From Sinomicrobium kalidii (GTDB lineage: Bacteria > Bacteroidota > Bacteroidia > Flavobacteriales > Flavobacteriaceae): a stretch of DNA of 64,000 bases. Positions 1-8,653 of this stretch are shown here, in pieces. The stretch covers positions 3,273,501 through 3,337,500 of the forward strand of contig NZ_CP089211.1 in assembly GCF_021183825.1 (NCBI RefSeq), given 5' to 3'. Within the stretch, counting starts at the first letter, position 1. Every line of letters begins with the position of its first letter. The position numbers and the translations under genes are program-made. The notes beneath the pieces were generated by a model, which was not told the origin of the DNA, searched no databases, and worked only from the letters and a program-made list of their open reading frames with translations.

Positions 1-1
1 C

Positions 2-1390
2 GGGGTAGCTTTTTCCATTATGCTTATCGCCCCTTCCTGGGGAGGGATGATCAATGGCCTGCTTACGCTTCGCGGGGCCTGGGACAAGGTGCGTACGGAC
101 CCGGTATTGAAATTCATGGTCGTAGCCATCACCGGGTATGGGATGGCCACTTTTGAAGGACCGATGCTCTCCCTGAAGAATGTCAATGCCATAGCCCACT
201 TTACCGACTGGGTTATCGCTCACGTACATGTGGGGGCACTGGCATGGAATGGTTTCCTCACCTTCGGGATGATATACTGGCTGGTGCCTAAAATGTTCAA
301 AACAAGGTTGTATTCCACGGGGCTTGCCAATTTCCACTTCTGGATAGGAACACTTGGGATCGTATTGTATACCCTGCCCATGTATGTGGCCGGATTTGTG
401 CAGGCATCCATGTGGAAACAGTTCAACCCGGACGGGACACTTGTCTATGGAAACTTCCTGGAAACCGTGACCCAGATCATCCCGATGTACTGGATGCGTG
501 CCATAGGCGGTTCGCTCTATATTGTCGGAGCCCTGATTGGTTGCTATAATATTATAGTGACCATACGAAAAGGCAGTAAAGTCAATGACGAACTGGCCGA
601 AGCTCCCGCCCTGCAACGGGTAAAGAAAGGAAAACTGATAGGTGAAGGCTTCCATACCTGGCTGGAGCGAAGGCCGGTTCAGCTTACTGTCCTGGCTACC
701 ATTGCCATCCTTATCGGGGGCATCGTGGAAATTGTACCTACGCTTATAGTAAAATCCAATATCCCCACGATCACCAGTGTCAAACCCTATACACCCCTGG
801 AACTGGAAGGCCGGGACATTTATATCCGTGAAGGGTGTGTAGGCTGTCATTCACAAATGGTACGTCCGTTCCGGAGCGAGGTGGAACGGTACGGGGAGTA
901 TTCCAAATCGGGCGAATACGTCTACGACCACCCCTTCCTCTGGGGAAGCAAGCGGACCGGGCCGGACCTGTTGCGCGTGGGCGGGAAATATTCGGACAAC
1001 TGGCACTTTAACCATCTGTGGGACCCGCAGAGCACATCGTCCGGATCGATAATGCCCAGCTATAAATGGCTTATAAAAAACAGCCTTGATCGCAGTGCTA
1101 TAGAAAATAAAATGAAGGCGATGGTCTCCCTGGGGGTACCCTATACCGACGAGGATATTGCACGTGCCCGGGAAAATATGGATGCACAGGCCGCGATGAT
1201 AGAAAAAAGCCTGCACAACGATCCGGATTTTGTCAGGGCCTATGAAGAAGACAAACAGACCGCCCTGGAAAACGGGGAGGTCTTTACGGAAATGAAGGAC
1301 CGGGAGATTGTAGCGCTCATCGCCTACCTGCAACGATTGGGCACCGATATCAAAATAAAGGACGAAAGTATCACCGATAAAAATCAATAG
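2..1390 (+). CDS. ccoNO: cbb3 cytochrome oxidase, fused CcoN-CcoO (5' truncated)
   Basis: Catalytic subunit I fused to the membrane-anchored mono-heme c subunit II of the cbb3 oxidase, the high-affinity inner-membrane oxygen reductase. The frame is open from base 2, so the 5' part lies outside the window. The first ~190 residues are the CcoN C-terminus, with the heme/Cu region AHVHVGALAWNG and several membrane helices. After a linker (LIGEGFHTWLERRP) comes CcoO: one membrane helix, then heme motif CVGCHSQMVRPFRSE and a distal methionine region (GSIMPSYKWL). The fusion is one uninterrupted frame. The ccoQ start follows the stop by 2 nt, so the genes are co-transcribed. I regard such fusions as typical of Bacteroidota, which supports the taxonomic guess. 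Any promoter is off-window. Confidence 0.95.
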   Translation, partial: GVAFSIMLIAPSWGGMINGLLTLRGAWDKVRTDPVLKFMVVAITGYGMATFEGPMLSLKNVNAIAHFTDWVIAHVHVGALAWNGFLTFGMIYWLVPKMFKTRLYSTGLANFHFWIGTLGIVLYTLPMYVAGFVQASMWKQFNPDGTLVYGNFLETVTQIIPMYWMRAIGGSLYIVGALIGCYNIIVTIRKGSKVNDELAEAPALQRVKKGKLIGEGFHTWLERRPVQLTVLATIAILIGGIVEIVPTLIVKSNIPTITSVKPYTPLELEGRDIYIREGCVGCHSQMVRPFRSEVERYGEYSKSGEYVYDHPFLWGSKRTGPDLLRVGGKYSDNWHFNHLWDPQSTSSGSIMPSYKWLIKNSLDRSAIENKMKAMVSLGVPYTDEDIARARENMDAQAAMIEKSLHNDPDFVRAYEEDKQTALENGEVFTEMKDREIVALIAYLQRLGTDIKIKDESITDKNQ

Positions 1391-1392
1391 TT

Positions 1393-1578
1393 ATGTTAAG
1401 ATATATCAAGGACCATATGGCGAGTATCGCCGGGATTGAGATCTATCCCATCATCTCGCTGTCCATCTTTTTTCTCTTTTTCGTGGGCCTGTTCTGGTGG
1501 GTCTTTACCGCGAGGAAGGAATATATAGAAAATGTAAAGCAAATTCCGTTGGAACCGGAGGAAAACGAGCAATTATGA
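1393..1578 (+). CDS. ccoQ: cbb3 oxidase small subunit CcoQ-like
   Basis: A 61-residue protein with one hydrophobic helix (IYPIISLSIFFLFFVGLFWW) followed by a charged tail (TARKEYIENVKQIPLEPEEN). Size, single helix and position between ccoNO and ccoP fit CcoQ, the small subunit that stabilises the cbb3 complex. Sequence is poorly conserved in this family, so the call rests mostly on position. It starts 2 nt after ccoNO and its stop overlaps the ccoP start as ATGA. Confidence 0.8.
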   Translation: MLRYIKDHMASIAGIEIYPIISLSIFFLFFVGLFWWVFTARKEYIENVKQIPLEPEENEQL

Positions 1579-2435
1579 GAACATTTTCATCGTATCTCAG
1601 GGTCATAGCCATAGTAGCCTTAGTATTCGGGGCTGCGGAATATTTTATCGATTCCGGGGACAAGCCCGCCTTTATCGAATACCCGGAAGTGCTCCTTTTC
1701 ATGCTGGTATTTACCATCCTTCTCGTGGCCGTGGAAGCCGTATTGGCTGCACTGCGACGCCTTACCGAAGTGATGATGACGGAAGAACAACGGGAAACAC
1801 AGGCCGAAAAAGAAGTGTGGTACCGGAAATGGTACAAAAAGCTGACCAGGTCCAGACCGATGGAAGAGGAAGGCGAAATTTTACTGGACCACAATTACGA
1901 CGGTATCCGGGAACTCGACAACTCCCTGCCGCCCTGGTGGCTGTACGGGTTTTACCTGTCTATCGTCTTTGCCGTGGTTTACCTGGTGCGGTTTCACGTT
2001 TTTGACGGAGCAGACCAGACCGAAGAATTCCGGAATGAAATAGCCAGGGCGGAAGAAGCGATCGCGAGGTATAAGGAAACGGCAAAAGACCTGGTCGATG
2101 CCAGTACCGTAACCCTGCTTACGGAAACCCCGGATATCGAAGCCGGTAAGGCCATATTTCAATCCAACTGTATCGCCTGTCATATGGCAGACGGAGGGGG
2201 AGGAATAGGCCCGAACCTGACCGATACCCACTGGATATTGGGTGGGGGGATTAAAAATGTATTCCACACCATTTCCGAAGGCGGCCGTTCCGGGAAAGGG
2301 ATGATCGCCTGGAAACAGACACTCAGACCGCGTGAGATACAGCAGGTGGCCAGTTATGTACTCGCCCTGCAGGGGACGACCCCGGCAAATCCCAAGGAAC
2401 CCGAAGGCGAAGTGTGGAAAGCGGAACAGGAATAA
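1575..2435 (+). CDS. ccoP: cbb3 oxidase cytochrome c subunit CcoP, single heme motif
   Basis: Subunit III of the cbb3 oxidase, which passes electrons to CcoO/CcoN. The ATG at 1575 overlaps the ccoQ stop; a longer frame from 1497 would run through ccoQ and is rejected. Two hydrophobic helices lie near residues 10-55, then a charged stretch, a third helix (WWLYGFYLSIVFAVVYLVRF), a helical linker, and a C-terminal cytochrome c domain with CIACH and a later methionine. Only one CxxCH is present in 286 residues, whereas proteobacterial CcoP has two. A long-loop hairpin follows. Confidence 0.92.
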   Translation: MRTFSSYLRVIAIVALVFGAAEYFIDSGDKPAFIEYPEVLLFMLVFTILLVAVEAVLAALRRLTEVMMTEEQRETQAEKEVWYRKWYKKLTRSRPMEEEGEILLDHNYDGIRELDNSLPPWWLYGFYLSIVFAVVYLVRFHVFDGADQTEEFRNEIARAEEAIARYKETAKDLVDASTVTLLTETPDIEAGKAIFQSNCIACHMADGGGGIGPNLTDTHWILGGGIKNVFHTISEGGRSGKGMIAWKQTLRPREIQQVASYVLALQGTTPANPKEPEGEVWKAEQE

Positions 2436-2437
2436 AA

Positions 2438-2519
2438 AAAGGGCTGCCCAAAGGGGTTTTGTTAGTTAAGGGTGTCGAACAACGTATGCCCGTTATTCAC
2501 TATTACGGGGCAGCCCTTT
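2438..2519 (+). terminator. Large-loop hairpin after ccoP
   Basis: AAAGGGCTGCCC (2438-2449) is a perfect inverted repeat of GGGCAGCCCTTT (2508-2519), separated by 58 nt. It begins just after the ccoP stop and ends in TTTATT. It probably terminates or attenuates ccoNOQP transcription before ccoG. The loop is much longer than in ordinary terminators. Confidence 0.55.
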
Positions 2520-2566
2520 ATTCATAGCATAAGCCTTGTATAAAGGCAAATCCGAAAAATGTACGG

Positions 2567-3985
2567 ATGATACAGGAAAATGACAATTTCAGGGATTCGT
2601 TAGGAACCGTAAATAAAGAAGGAAAAAGGGCATGGGTTTTCCCTAAAAAGCCCTCCGGCAGGTATTACACCTGGCGGACACGGGTGAGTTATGCCTTGCT
2701 GGTCTTTTTGATCCTGGCCCCCTTTATCAAGATAAACGGCAACCAGTTCCTACTGTTTAACGTACTGGAAAGACGCTTCCACATATTCGGGTTTCCCTTC
2801 TGGCCGCAGGACTTTTACCTGTTTGTCCTGTCCATGATTATCGGTGTGGTTTTCCTGGCGCTGTTCACCGTAGCATTCGGAAGGATATTCTGCGGATGGA
2901 TCTGTCCGCAGACCATTTTTATGGAAATGGTCTTCAGGAAGATCGAATACCGGATCGAAGGCGACCGCGGGGCGCAAATGCGGCTGGACAGGCAGCCCTG
3001 GAATGCCGAAAAGATCAGGAAGCGCCTGTTGAAATGGAGTGTTTTCGTGCTCATATCCTTTGGTATTGCCAATGTTTTTCTGGCGTATCTCATAGGAGGG
3101 GATGTAGTGCTGGAATATATAAAGGAAAGTCCTGCCGGTCATCTGGGCACCTTTATTCCCCTGCTGATCTTTACGGGGGTGTTCTATTTCATCTTTGCCT
3201 GGTTCAGGGAACAGGTGTGTATCATCGCCTGTCCCTACGGAAGGTTGCAGGGGGTATTACTGGACGAAAAATCCATAGTAGTAGCCTATGACCACAAAAG
3301 GGGAGAAGGAAAAAACGGAAGAAAGAAGTTCAGGAAGAACGAAGACAGGAAAGCCCTGGAACATGGCGATTGTATTGACTGCCTGCAATGTGTACAGGTA
3401 TGCCCCACCGGGATAGACATCCGAAACGGCACCCAGCTGGAATGTGTGAACTGTACGGCCTGTATCGATGCCTGCGACCATATTATGGAAAAAGTAGGCT
3501 ATCCGAAAGGGCTTATCCGGTATGCCAGCGAAGAAAATATCCGTACAAAAACCCCTTTCCGGGTTACGGCGAGAATGAAAGGTTATGCAGCCGTATTGTT
3601 CATACTGATGGGCCTGCTTACCGGATTGCTGTTTCTCAGGAATGAAGTGGAAGTGACCCTGCTTCGCGTACCCGGGCAACTGTTCGGCCGGGAAGGGGCA
3701 AACGTTATCAGCAATGTTTATACCTACAAGGCCGTAAACAAGACCACGGCAGAGATAGACAGCGTCACTTTCAGGCTGCTCTCCCACGAAGGAGAGGTAA
3801 AACCGGTGTCGGGAGCGCGTTTTCAGATACCCGGACAGGGCATGGCCGAAGGGACCCTGTTCATAAAGTTACCGCAATCGCAACTGGAAGGCGATAAGAC
3901 AAGGCTTAAACTCGGGCTCTACCGGAAGGACAAACAAATAGAAACCGTAACGGTGAACTTTCAGGGGCCGGTGAGTTATAGATGA
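2567..3985 (+). CDS. ccoG: Cytochrome oxidase accessory protein CcoG/FixG, polyferredoxin
   Basis: Membrane iron-sulfur protein for cbb3 oxidase assembly, thought to help reduce copper for the CcoN site. An N-terminal cytoplasmic stretch leads to helices (YALLVFLILAPFIKINGNQF) and the FixG signature GRIFCGWICPQTIFMEMVF. A second CxxxCP (CIIACPYGRLQG) follows, then two ferredoxin-type 4Fe-4S motifs (CIDCLQCVQVCPTGID and CVNCTACIDACDHIM). The last ~110 residues form the periplasmic Ig-like domain common in this family. The length of 472 residues is normal. It lies downstream of ccoP after a hairpin, with ccoH next. Confidence 0.95.
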   Translation: MIQENDNFRDSLGTVNKEGKRAWVFPKKPSGRYYTWRTRVSYALLVFLILAPFIKINGNQFLLFNVLERRFHIFGFPFWPQDFYLFVLSMIIGVVFLALFTVAFGRIFCGWICPQTIFMEMVFRKIEYRIEGDRGAQMRLDRQPWNAEKIRKRLLKWSVFVLISFGIANVFLAYLIGGDVVLEYIKESPAGHLGTFIPLLIFTGVFYFIFAWFREQVCIIACPYGRLQGVLLDEKSIVVAYDHKRGEGKNGRKKFRKNEDRKALEHGDCIDCLQCVQVCPTGIDIRNGTQLECVNCTACIDACDHIMEKVGYPKGLIRYASEENIRTKTPFRVTARMKGYAAVLFILMGLLTGLLFLRNEVEVTLLRVPGQLFGREGANVISNVYTYKAVNKTTAEIDSVTFRLLSHEGEVKPVSGARFQIPGQGMAEGTLFIKLPQSQLEGDKTRLKLGLYRKDKQIETVTVNFQGPVSYR

Positions 3986-4045
3986 TACATTTACGGAAAC
4001 AAGTTTTTAGAAAAGAAATAGCGTTTGGTTTTTAGTTAGCAGTCG

Positions 4046-4112
4046 GGCTGTCGTCCCGTATCGGATAGGTTTATGGTCTGAAATGTTTAGTCTGTTTACA
4101 GGGACGGCAGCC
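4046..4112 (+). terminator. Large-loop hairpin after ccoG
   Basis: GGCTGTCGTCCC (4046-4057) pairs with GGGACGGCAGCC (4101-4112) with one G-U pair, across a 43-nt loop, and is followed by TTTT. It resembles the hairpin after ccoP, so cco intergenic regions carry two long-loop GGGCTG-type hairpins. Confidence 0.55.
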
Positions 4113-4174
4113 TTTTAACATCCCCGGCAGGCCGGGAAAATAATGAAAAGAGATAGTATCAAACAAAATCCATT

Positions 4175-4633
4175 GTGATGAGACACTTAAAAATAAACTG
4201 GGGTACGGCTGTCGTACTGGCTTTTATAGGATTTATCGTATTCATTCTCTCCTTTGTAATCCGGATGAACACACAAAAGAAGTACGATCATCAGCTGGTA
4301 ACAGAGGCCTATTATGCCAGGGAACTTTCTTTCCAGGAGGATATGGACCGCGAGCAAAAGACCCGCAGGGAGGGGATGGACCCCCGTATTGAAAGAACGA
4401 AGAAGGGAATTCATATTGATTTTCCGGATCATCTGAAGCCCGAAGAAATTTCCGGAAGCATATCCTTATACAGACCTTCGGACAGTAAAGAAGATTTTGA
4501 GATCTCCGTGAAGCTTTCCGGAAGAAGACTGATAATTCCGGACGAAAAGTTACTCCCCGGAAGGTGGAATGTAGAGATAGACTGGCAGTACGGCGAAAAC
4601 CACTACCTGACCCATAAAAAAATAATGTATTGA
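4175..4633 (+). CDS. ccoH: FixH/CcoH family membrane protein
   Basis: A 152-residue protein with one N-terminal membrane helix (TAVVLAFIGFIVFILSFVI), a short charged segment rich in K, E and D, and a beta-rich periplasmic domain ending in KKIMY. Length, topology and position directly after ccoG fit FixH/CcoH, a factor that associates with cbb3 oxidase during assembly. The typical YY(A)RE segment (YDHQLVTEAYYARELSFQED) is clear. Confidence 0.85.
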   Translation: MMRHLKINWGTAVVLAFIGFIVFILSFVIRMNTQKKYDHQLVTEAYYARELSFQEDMDREQKTRREGMDPRIERTKKGIHIDFPDHLKPEEISGSISLYRPSDSKEDFEISVKLSGRRLIIPDEKLLPGRWNVEIDWQYGENHYLTHKKIMY

Positions 4634-4753
4634 TAATAAGCAGTTGATGAGTATGGGAGTTGGTTAGTTTTACTTCCAAAACTCCTACTTCGACAAGCTC
4701 AGTAACATGTACTTCGGCAAATTCAATAACATGTAAACTCCAAAACTAAAAAA

Positions 4754-5455
4754 ATGCTGCTATCTGCAATTTTACTGGGTATGGCCGGAGGCTTTCACTG
4801 CGTAGGCATGTGTGGCCCCATAGCTTTTATGCTTCCGCTGGACCGGGGAAACCCGAGGAACAAGCTGTGGCAACTCGGGAGTTATCATCTCGGAAGGATT
4901 GTATCGTATACGGCTATCGGGTTGTTGTTCGGTATGCTGGGACTGGGATTCCGGCTGTTCGGGATACAGCAGCAGCTGTCGATTGGTATAGGGGTCGTAA
5001 TGATCGTCCTGGTATGGCTTCCGCGTATAAAATTATCGCCCGGTTTTTTGGTGAAATGGTATTACCGGGCTGTTTCCGGGGTAAAGAACCGCCTGGGAGC
5101 GGCACTGCGAAAACAGGCCCCGGGAACATTTTTTCTGTCAGGTATTCTTAATGGTCTGCTCCCCTGCGGATTGGTCTATATGGCCGTACTGGCAGCCATG
5201 ACCACTCCCGGGATATGGGAAGGCGGATTGTATATGGCGCTTTTCGGGCTGGGCACCGTGCCGCTGATGACCGCTGTGGTATACCTGGGGAACGTACTCA
5301 AACAGAAAACAAGACAAAAAGTTCAGCGGTTGATCCCCGTATTTGTAGTGTTTATGGGGTGCCTGTTTATCCTTCGCGGACTCGGACTGGGCATTCCGTA
5401 TATATCCCCGGCCCCCGTGGTGGGAGAAGTGTCCTATAGGGTGAAATGCCATTGA
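4754..5455 (+). CDS. SafE/TauE-family membrane transporter of the cbb3 cluster
   Basis: A polytopic inner-membrane protein of 233 residues. It begins with a helix carrying GMAGGFHCVGMCGPIAF, a Cys/His-rich motif seen in the SafE/UreH-like proteins next to cbb3 assembly genes, and has a second matching motif, GILNGLLPCGLVYMA, in the C-terminal half. The repeat of GG/NG...C..CG across two halves is typical. The family is thought to move copper or another metal needed for oxidase maturation; the substrate cannot be read from sequence. It is the last gene of the cco group. Short repetitive DNA (4650-4740, with CTTCGACAAGCTCAG) separates it from ccoH. Confidence 0.8.
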   Translation: MLLSAILLGMAGGFHCVGMCGPIAFMLPLDRGNPRNKLWQLGSYHLGRIVSYTAIGLLFGMLGLGFRLFGIQQQLSIGIGVVMIVLVWLPRIKLSPGFLVKWYYRAVSGVKNRLGAALRKQAPGTFFLSGILNGLLPCGLVYMAVLAAMTTPGIWEGGLYMALFGLGTVPLMTAVVYLGNVLKQKTRQKVQRLIPVFVVFMGCLFILRGLGLGIPYISPAPVVGEVSYRVKCH

Positions 5456-5531
5456 ATTTTTGTGTATAATTAAATAGTTATGTGGCAGGCCCGTCTTATT
5501 TTTGCGGTAATGCCCCGAACCATACAGCGCA

Positions 5532-5918
5532 ATGAGAGATATTCAAAACAGGGAAGACATATTTAAACTGGTCTCTTCCTTCTATAAAGAGGTAAGACAG
5601 CACAGGGAAATAGGACCTTTTTTTAACGAGACGATCACCGATTGGGACGGACACCTGGAGAAACTCACGGATTTCTGGGAATCCAACCTGTTCCACCGGG
5701 GAAAGTACAAGGGGAACCCCAGGGAAGCCCATATCGGTGTAGACAAAAAGTTTGACCACACCGTGGATATAAAACACTTCGGAGAATGGCTGACGTTGTG
5801 GTTTACCACCATAGATGGCCTGTTTGCCGGGGAGCTGGCCGAAAGGGCCAAAAACAACGCCCGGAAAATGTCTACACATCTCTTTATGGAAATTTATAAA
5901 CACAGGAAGGGATCCTGA
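5532..5918 (+). CDS. Group III truncated hemoglobin
   Basis: A 128-residue truncated globin, likely an oxygen or nitric-oxide handling heme protein in the cytoplasm. It aligns by eye with group III globins: an N-terminal helix (IFKLVSSFYKEVRQH), FF near residue 30 (IGPFFNETI), FWESNLFHRGKYKGNP, and the proximal histidine region IGVDKKFDHTVDIKHFGEWLTLW. Placement after cbb3 genes suits a role in oxygen or NO metabolism. A -7-like TATTTTTG lies at 5497-5504, but no TGATnnnnATCA box stands 35 nt before it. Confidence 0.88.
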   Translation: MRDIQNREDIFKLVSSFYKEVRQHREIGPFFNETITDWDGHLEKLTDFWESNLFHRGKYKGNPREAHIGVDKKFDHTVDIKHFGEWLTLWFTTIDGLFAGELAERAKNNARKMSTHLFMEIYKHRKGS

Positions 5919-6054
5919 GGTAATGAGAGTTTGATTTATACCATGCATAAAAACAGTGGGTTAATATAATTCCTGATAAGTCGAAAGGCTACAAATGACG
6001 TATTTTTATAAATATCTGAATTACAACAACATAGGAAATTGTCACGTCGAGCGA

Positions 6055-6250
6055 AGTCGGGACGCCTTGGACAGCCCAAAACCCCTTGACTTTAGCCTGT
6101 CCTGAGCCCTTCGGTTAAGCTCAGGAAAAACTAAAACCGAAGGGTGGCAATCTCCCGGAGGCCAGCGACATACCTCCAATACTTCGACAGGCTCAGCAAC
6201 AGGTAGGCGCATACCAGCCGGGAGATCGCCGACGCTTCGCTGGCGATGAC
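6055..6250. repeat. REP-like intergenic palindromic repeat
   Basis: In the 460-bp gap between the globin and hemN there is a nested inverted repeat: GGCAATCTCCCGG (6146-6158) against CCGGGAGATCGCC (6218-6230), and GCCAGCGA (6161-6168) against TCGCTGGC (6237-6244). It also holds copies of the CTTCGACAGGCTCAG type found near 4688 and, degraded, near 32643. No open frame of note is present. This looks like a dispersed flavobacterial intergenic repeat. Confidence 0.6.
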
Positions 6251-6379
6251 GCTTTTAACCGTCACTTCATTTGATGCGGTTGCCAAAACATTAATTCTGT
6301 GGGTGACAAGTTGTTAAGTTAATGAATTGTTGAGTATAGCCTGAATAACTTAGTAGCCTAATAACTAAGTAACCTGATA

Positions 6380-7744
6380 TTAAACCGTAGTACTGAAAAT
6401 CCTTGTTTCCGGTTGCTTTCGTTGTAATTTCAGGTCAAAGGCCATACATACGTTGCGTACAAACGGTTTTCCGGTCGGGGTGATCTCAATGTGGTCTCCG
6501 GAAATCTCAACGATCTTGTCTTTCTCCATTTCTGCCAACAGGGTAAGTACCCCGGGCAGGTCGTGAAATTGCAGGTCAGGGGTTTCCCAGGAAGTCCGGA
6601 AGTTGCACATCAGGTTTAAAATATGCCGGCGTATGATAAGGTCCTCTTCGTTGGAAATGTGTCCCTTTTGTACAGGTAAAATACCATTATTTACCAGGTC
6701 GTAGTATGCTTCCACACTTTTGACATTCTGGGCGAAGCCATACCAGCTATCGCTTATGGCCGAGCTTCCGAGGCCGATCAGGAGCCGGGTCTTTGACGTG
6801 GTATATCCCATGAAATTCCGGTGCAGGGACCGGTTTTGCAGGGCCTGAAAGAGATTGTCGGAAGGCAGTGCAAAATGGTCCATACCGATTTCGGTATACC
6901 CGGCTTCCGCAAGTAGTTTTTTCCCCGTTTCGTAGAAATTCCTTTTTTTCTGCCCCGAAGGCAGGTCACATTCCTGAAATCCCCTCTGACCGTTTCCTTT
7001 GAGCCACGGGACATGAGCGTAACTGTAAAATGCAATTCTTTCCGGCATCAGCGCTTTGGTTTTGGCTATGGTGCCGGTGATATCCCCGATGGTTTGAAAA
7101 GGAAGTCCGTAAACCAGGTCATGACTGATGGAAGTATACCCGGTTTCCCGTGCGGTTTTTGTGATCTTGAGTACGTTTTCAAAAGGTTGTACCCTGTGGA
7201 TGGCGCGTTGTACTTCCGGAGAATAATCCTGTACCCCGAAACTGACCCTTCTGAATCCCAGGTCGTACAGGGTACGGAGATGGGCTTCAGTGGTATTGTT
7301 AGGGTGTCCTTCAAAACCGAATTCGTAGTCCGTGGCTTTCTCCGCATATTTAAAAACACCATTGATGAGGGTTTTTAGATTTTCCGGGGAGAAAAAGGTG
7401 GGGGTTCCCCCGCCGAGGTGGAGTTCCTTTATTTTCGGGATGTTCCCCAGTGCCTCTACATACAATTTCCACTCTTTTAACAATGCCTTGATATAAGGCG
7501 CTTCTACCTCGTGCCTTCTGGTAATACGCTTATGACAGGCACAGAAGGTACACAGGCTTTCGCAGAACGGTAAATGGATATAAAGACTTATTTCCCGGGC
7601 GGTGTCTCCCGCTGCAAAAGACCTCTTTAATGACGAAAGCCAGTCTTTACAGGAAAAACTCCCCTGATCCCAATAGGGAACAGTGGGATAACTGGTATAC
7701 CTGGGGCCTGCAACATTGTATTTCCGGATCAGATCGTCTTTCAT
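6380..7744 (-). CDS. hemN: Oxygen-independent coproporphyrinogen III dehydrogenase
   Basis: Radical SAM enzyme that converts coproporphyrinogen III to protoporphyrinogen IX without oxygen, letting heme synthesis continue under oxygen limitation. The 4Fe-4S motif is CESLCTFC (CxxxCxxC), preceded by YIHLPF and followed by HKRITRRHE. Downstream are HLGGGTPTF and FEGHPNNTT. The length of ~454 residues is normal for HemN. The frame is open from 7765, but the box promoter (7763-7805) places the transcription start near 7758, so the ATG at 7744 (MKDDLIRKYN) is chosen. It is monocistronic and faces away from yceI. Confidence 0.95.
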   Translation of the reverse strand: MKDDLIRKYNVAGPRYTSYPTVPYWDQGSFSCKDWLSSLKRSFAAGDTAREISLYIHLPFCESLCTFCACHKRITRRHEVEAPYIKALLKEWKLYVEALGNIPKIKELHLGGGTPTFFSPENLKTLINGVFKYAEKATDYEFGFEGHPNNTTEAHLRTLYDLGFRRVSFGVQDYSPEVQRAIHRVQPFENVLKITKTARETGYTSISHDLVYGLPFQTIGDITGTIAKTKALMPERIAFYSYAHVPWLKGNGQRGFQECDLPSGQKKRNFYETGKKLLAEAGYTEIGMDHFALPSDNLFQALQNRSLHRNFMGYTTSKTRLLIGLGSSAISDSWYGFAQNVKSVEAYYDLVNNGILPVQKGHISNEEDLIIRRHILNLMCNFRTSWETPDLQFHDLPGVLTLLAEMEKDKIVEISGDHIEITPTGKPFVRNVCMAFDLKLQRKQPETRIFSTTV

Positions 7745-7762
7745 TCCTGATTGTTTTAAGGT

Positions 7763-7805
7763 CAAAACTACTGATCGGGATTGTTTCGAAAAATGATATT
7801 TATCA
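7763..7805 (-). promoter_or_regulatory. FNR-type box and -7 element for hemN
   Basis: Perfect palindrome TGATATTTATCA at 7794-7805. On the minus strand the -7 element TAGTTTTG (7770-7763) starts exactly 35 nt after the box starts, the geometry shared by 26 promoters in this window. Confidence 0.8.
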
Positions 7806-7940
7806 GCAGATAATTTATAAAGGTTTTGCCGTGTTCCGGATACTGAAACTGTATCGGTAATTATACCCGTCCATAAAATTCCTGTATAAATAATACTTCA
7901 CTTTTTCTCCGTAAAACGAGATCACAGATTTATTTCCGCA

Positions 7941-7983
7941 TGACAAATATCATAGTTCAGCATTGCATTTCACTTCAATTTTG
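7941..7983 (+). promoter_or_regulatory. FNR-type box and -7 element for the YceI/porin group
   Basis: TGACAAATATCA (7941-7952), one mismatch in the left half. CAATTTTG (7976-7983) stands at the fixed 35-nt spacing, differing from TAnnTTTG only at the first base. Confidence 0.6.
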
Positions 7984-8030
7984 CAGTGTAATAACATAAA
8001 GGATAAATCACTTCAAAAACACTTTTAATC

Positions 8031-8618
8031 ATGAATACTATAAAACTGTCCGGGATGAAAACTGTTGTGGCGATGCTGAGTATGATACTGTTTTTTCAGG
8101 TTGCCGCAGCCCAGAAATCTAAGGTCATCCCTTCCGAAAGCAAGGTGGTTGTTTTGGGGACTTCCAATATACACGACTGGGAACTTACGGCAGAATCTTT
8201 CCGTGGCAATGCCTCCTTTACAACGGAAAACAATCGACTGAAATCCGCAGACAACTTCTCTTTTACCGTGACTGTAGAAGGCCTCAAAAGCGGCAAGGGC
8301 GGGATGGACAAAAACACGTACAAGGCCCTGAAAAGCCGGGAGTATGAGGAGATCACCTTTCAGTCGGCAGGGGCCGCTGAAATAGGGGAGATCACCACAG
8401 GAAAATACCGTGTCGAAGTTCAGGGAGAACTTACCATTGCAGGCGTGCGCAAAAAAGTGCCGCTGACATTCACTGCAGTACCCGGTGACGGCATACGCCT
8501 GTCCGGCAAGACCGTGATCCGGATGACCGACTATAACATAGAGCCGCCCACTGCTCTTCTCGGCACCATAAAGACCGGGGAGACGGTGACGGTAGATCTC
8601 AATATCACCTATAAATAA
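8031..8618 (+). CDS. YceI family periplasmic lipid-binding protein
   Basis: A secreted lipocalin-like protein of the YceI family, which bind polyisoprenoid or other amphiphilic molecules in the periplasm. A signal peptide is evident (VVAMLSMILFFQVAAAQ, cleavage near AAA-QK). The YceI signatures are VVLGTSNIHDWELTAESFRG near the mature N-terminus and NIEPPTALLGTIKTGETVTVDLNI at the end. An alternative start is the ATG at 8055. It probably forms an operon with the downstream porin (gap 35 nt) and a second YceI-like gene. An FNR-type box precedes it. Confidence 0.85.
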   Translation: MNTIKLSGMKTVVAMLSMILFFQVAAAQKSKVIPSESKVVVLGTSNIHDWELTAESFRGNASFTTENNRLKSADNFSFTVTVEGLKSGKGGMDKNTYKALKSREYEEITFQSAGAAEIGEITTGKYRVEVQGELTIAGVRKKVPLTFTAVPGDGIRLSGKTVIRMTDYNIEPPTALLGTIKTGETVTVDLNITYK

Positions 8619-8653
8619 CAAACCATTTTTTAATCTGACAAATAGCAATAATC

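Noticed and set aside
5919..6379. Possible small RNA or CRISPR-like repeats after the globin gene
   Set aside because: Repeats are nested inverted repeats of a dispersed REP-like type, not regularly spaced direct repeats.
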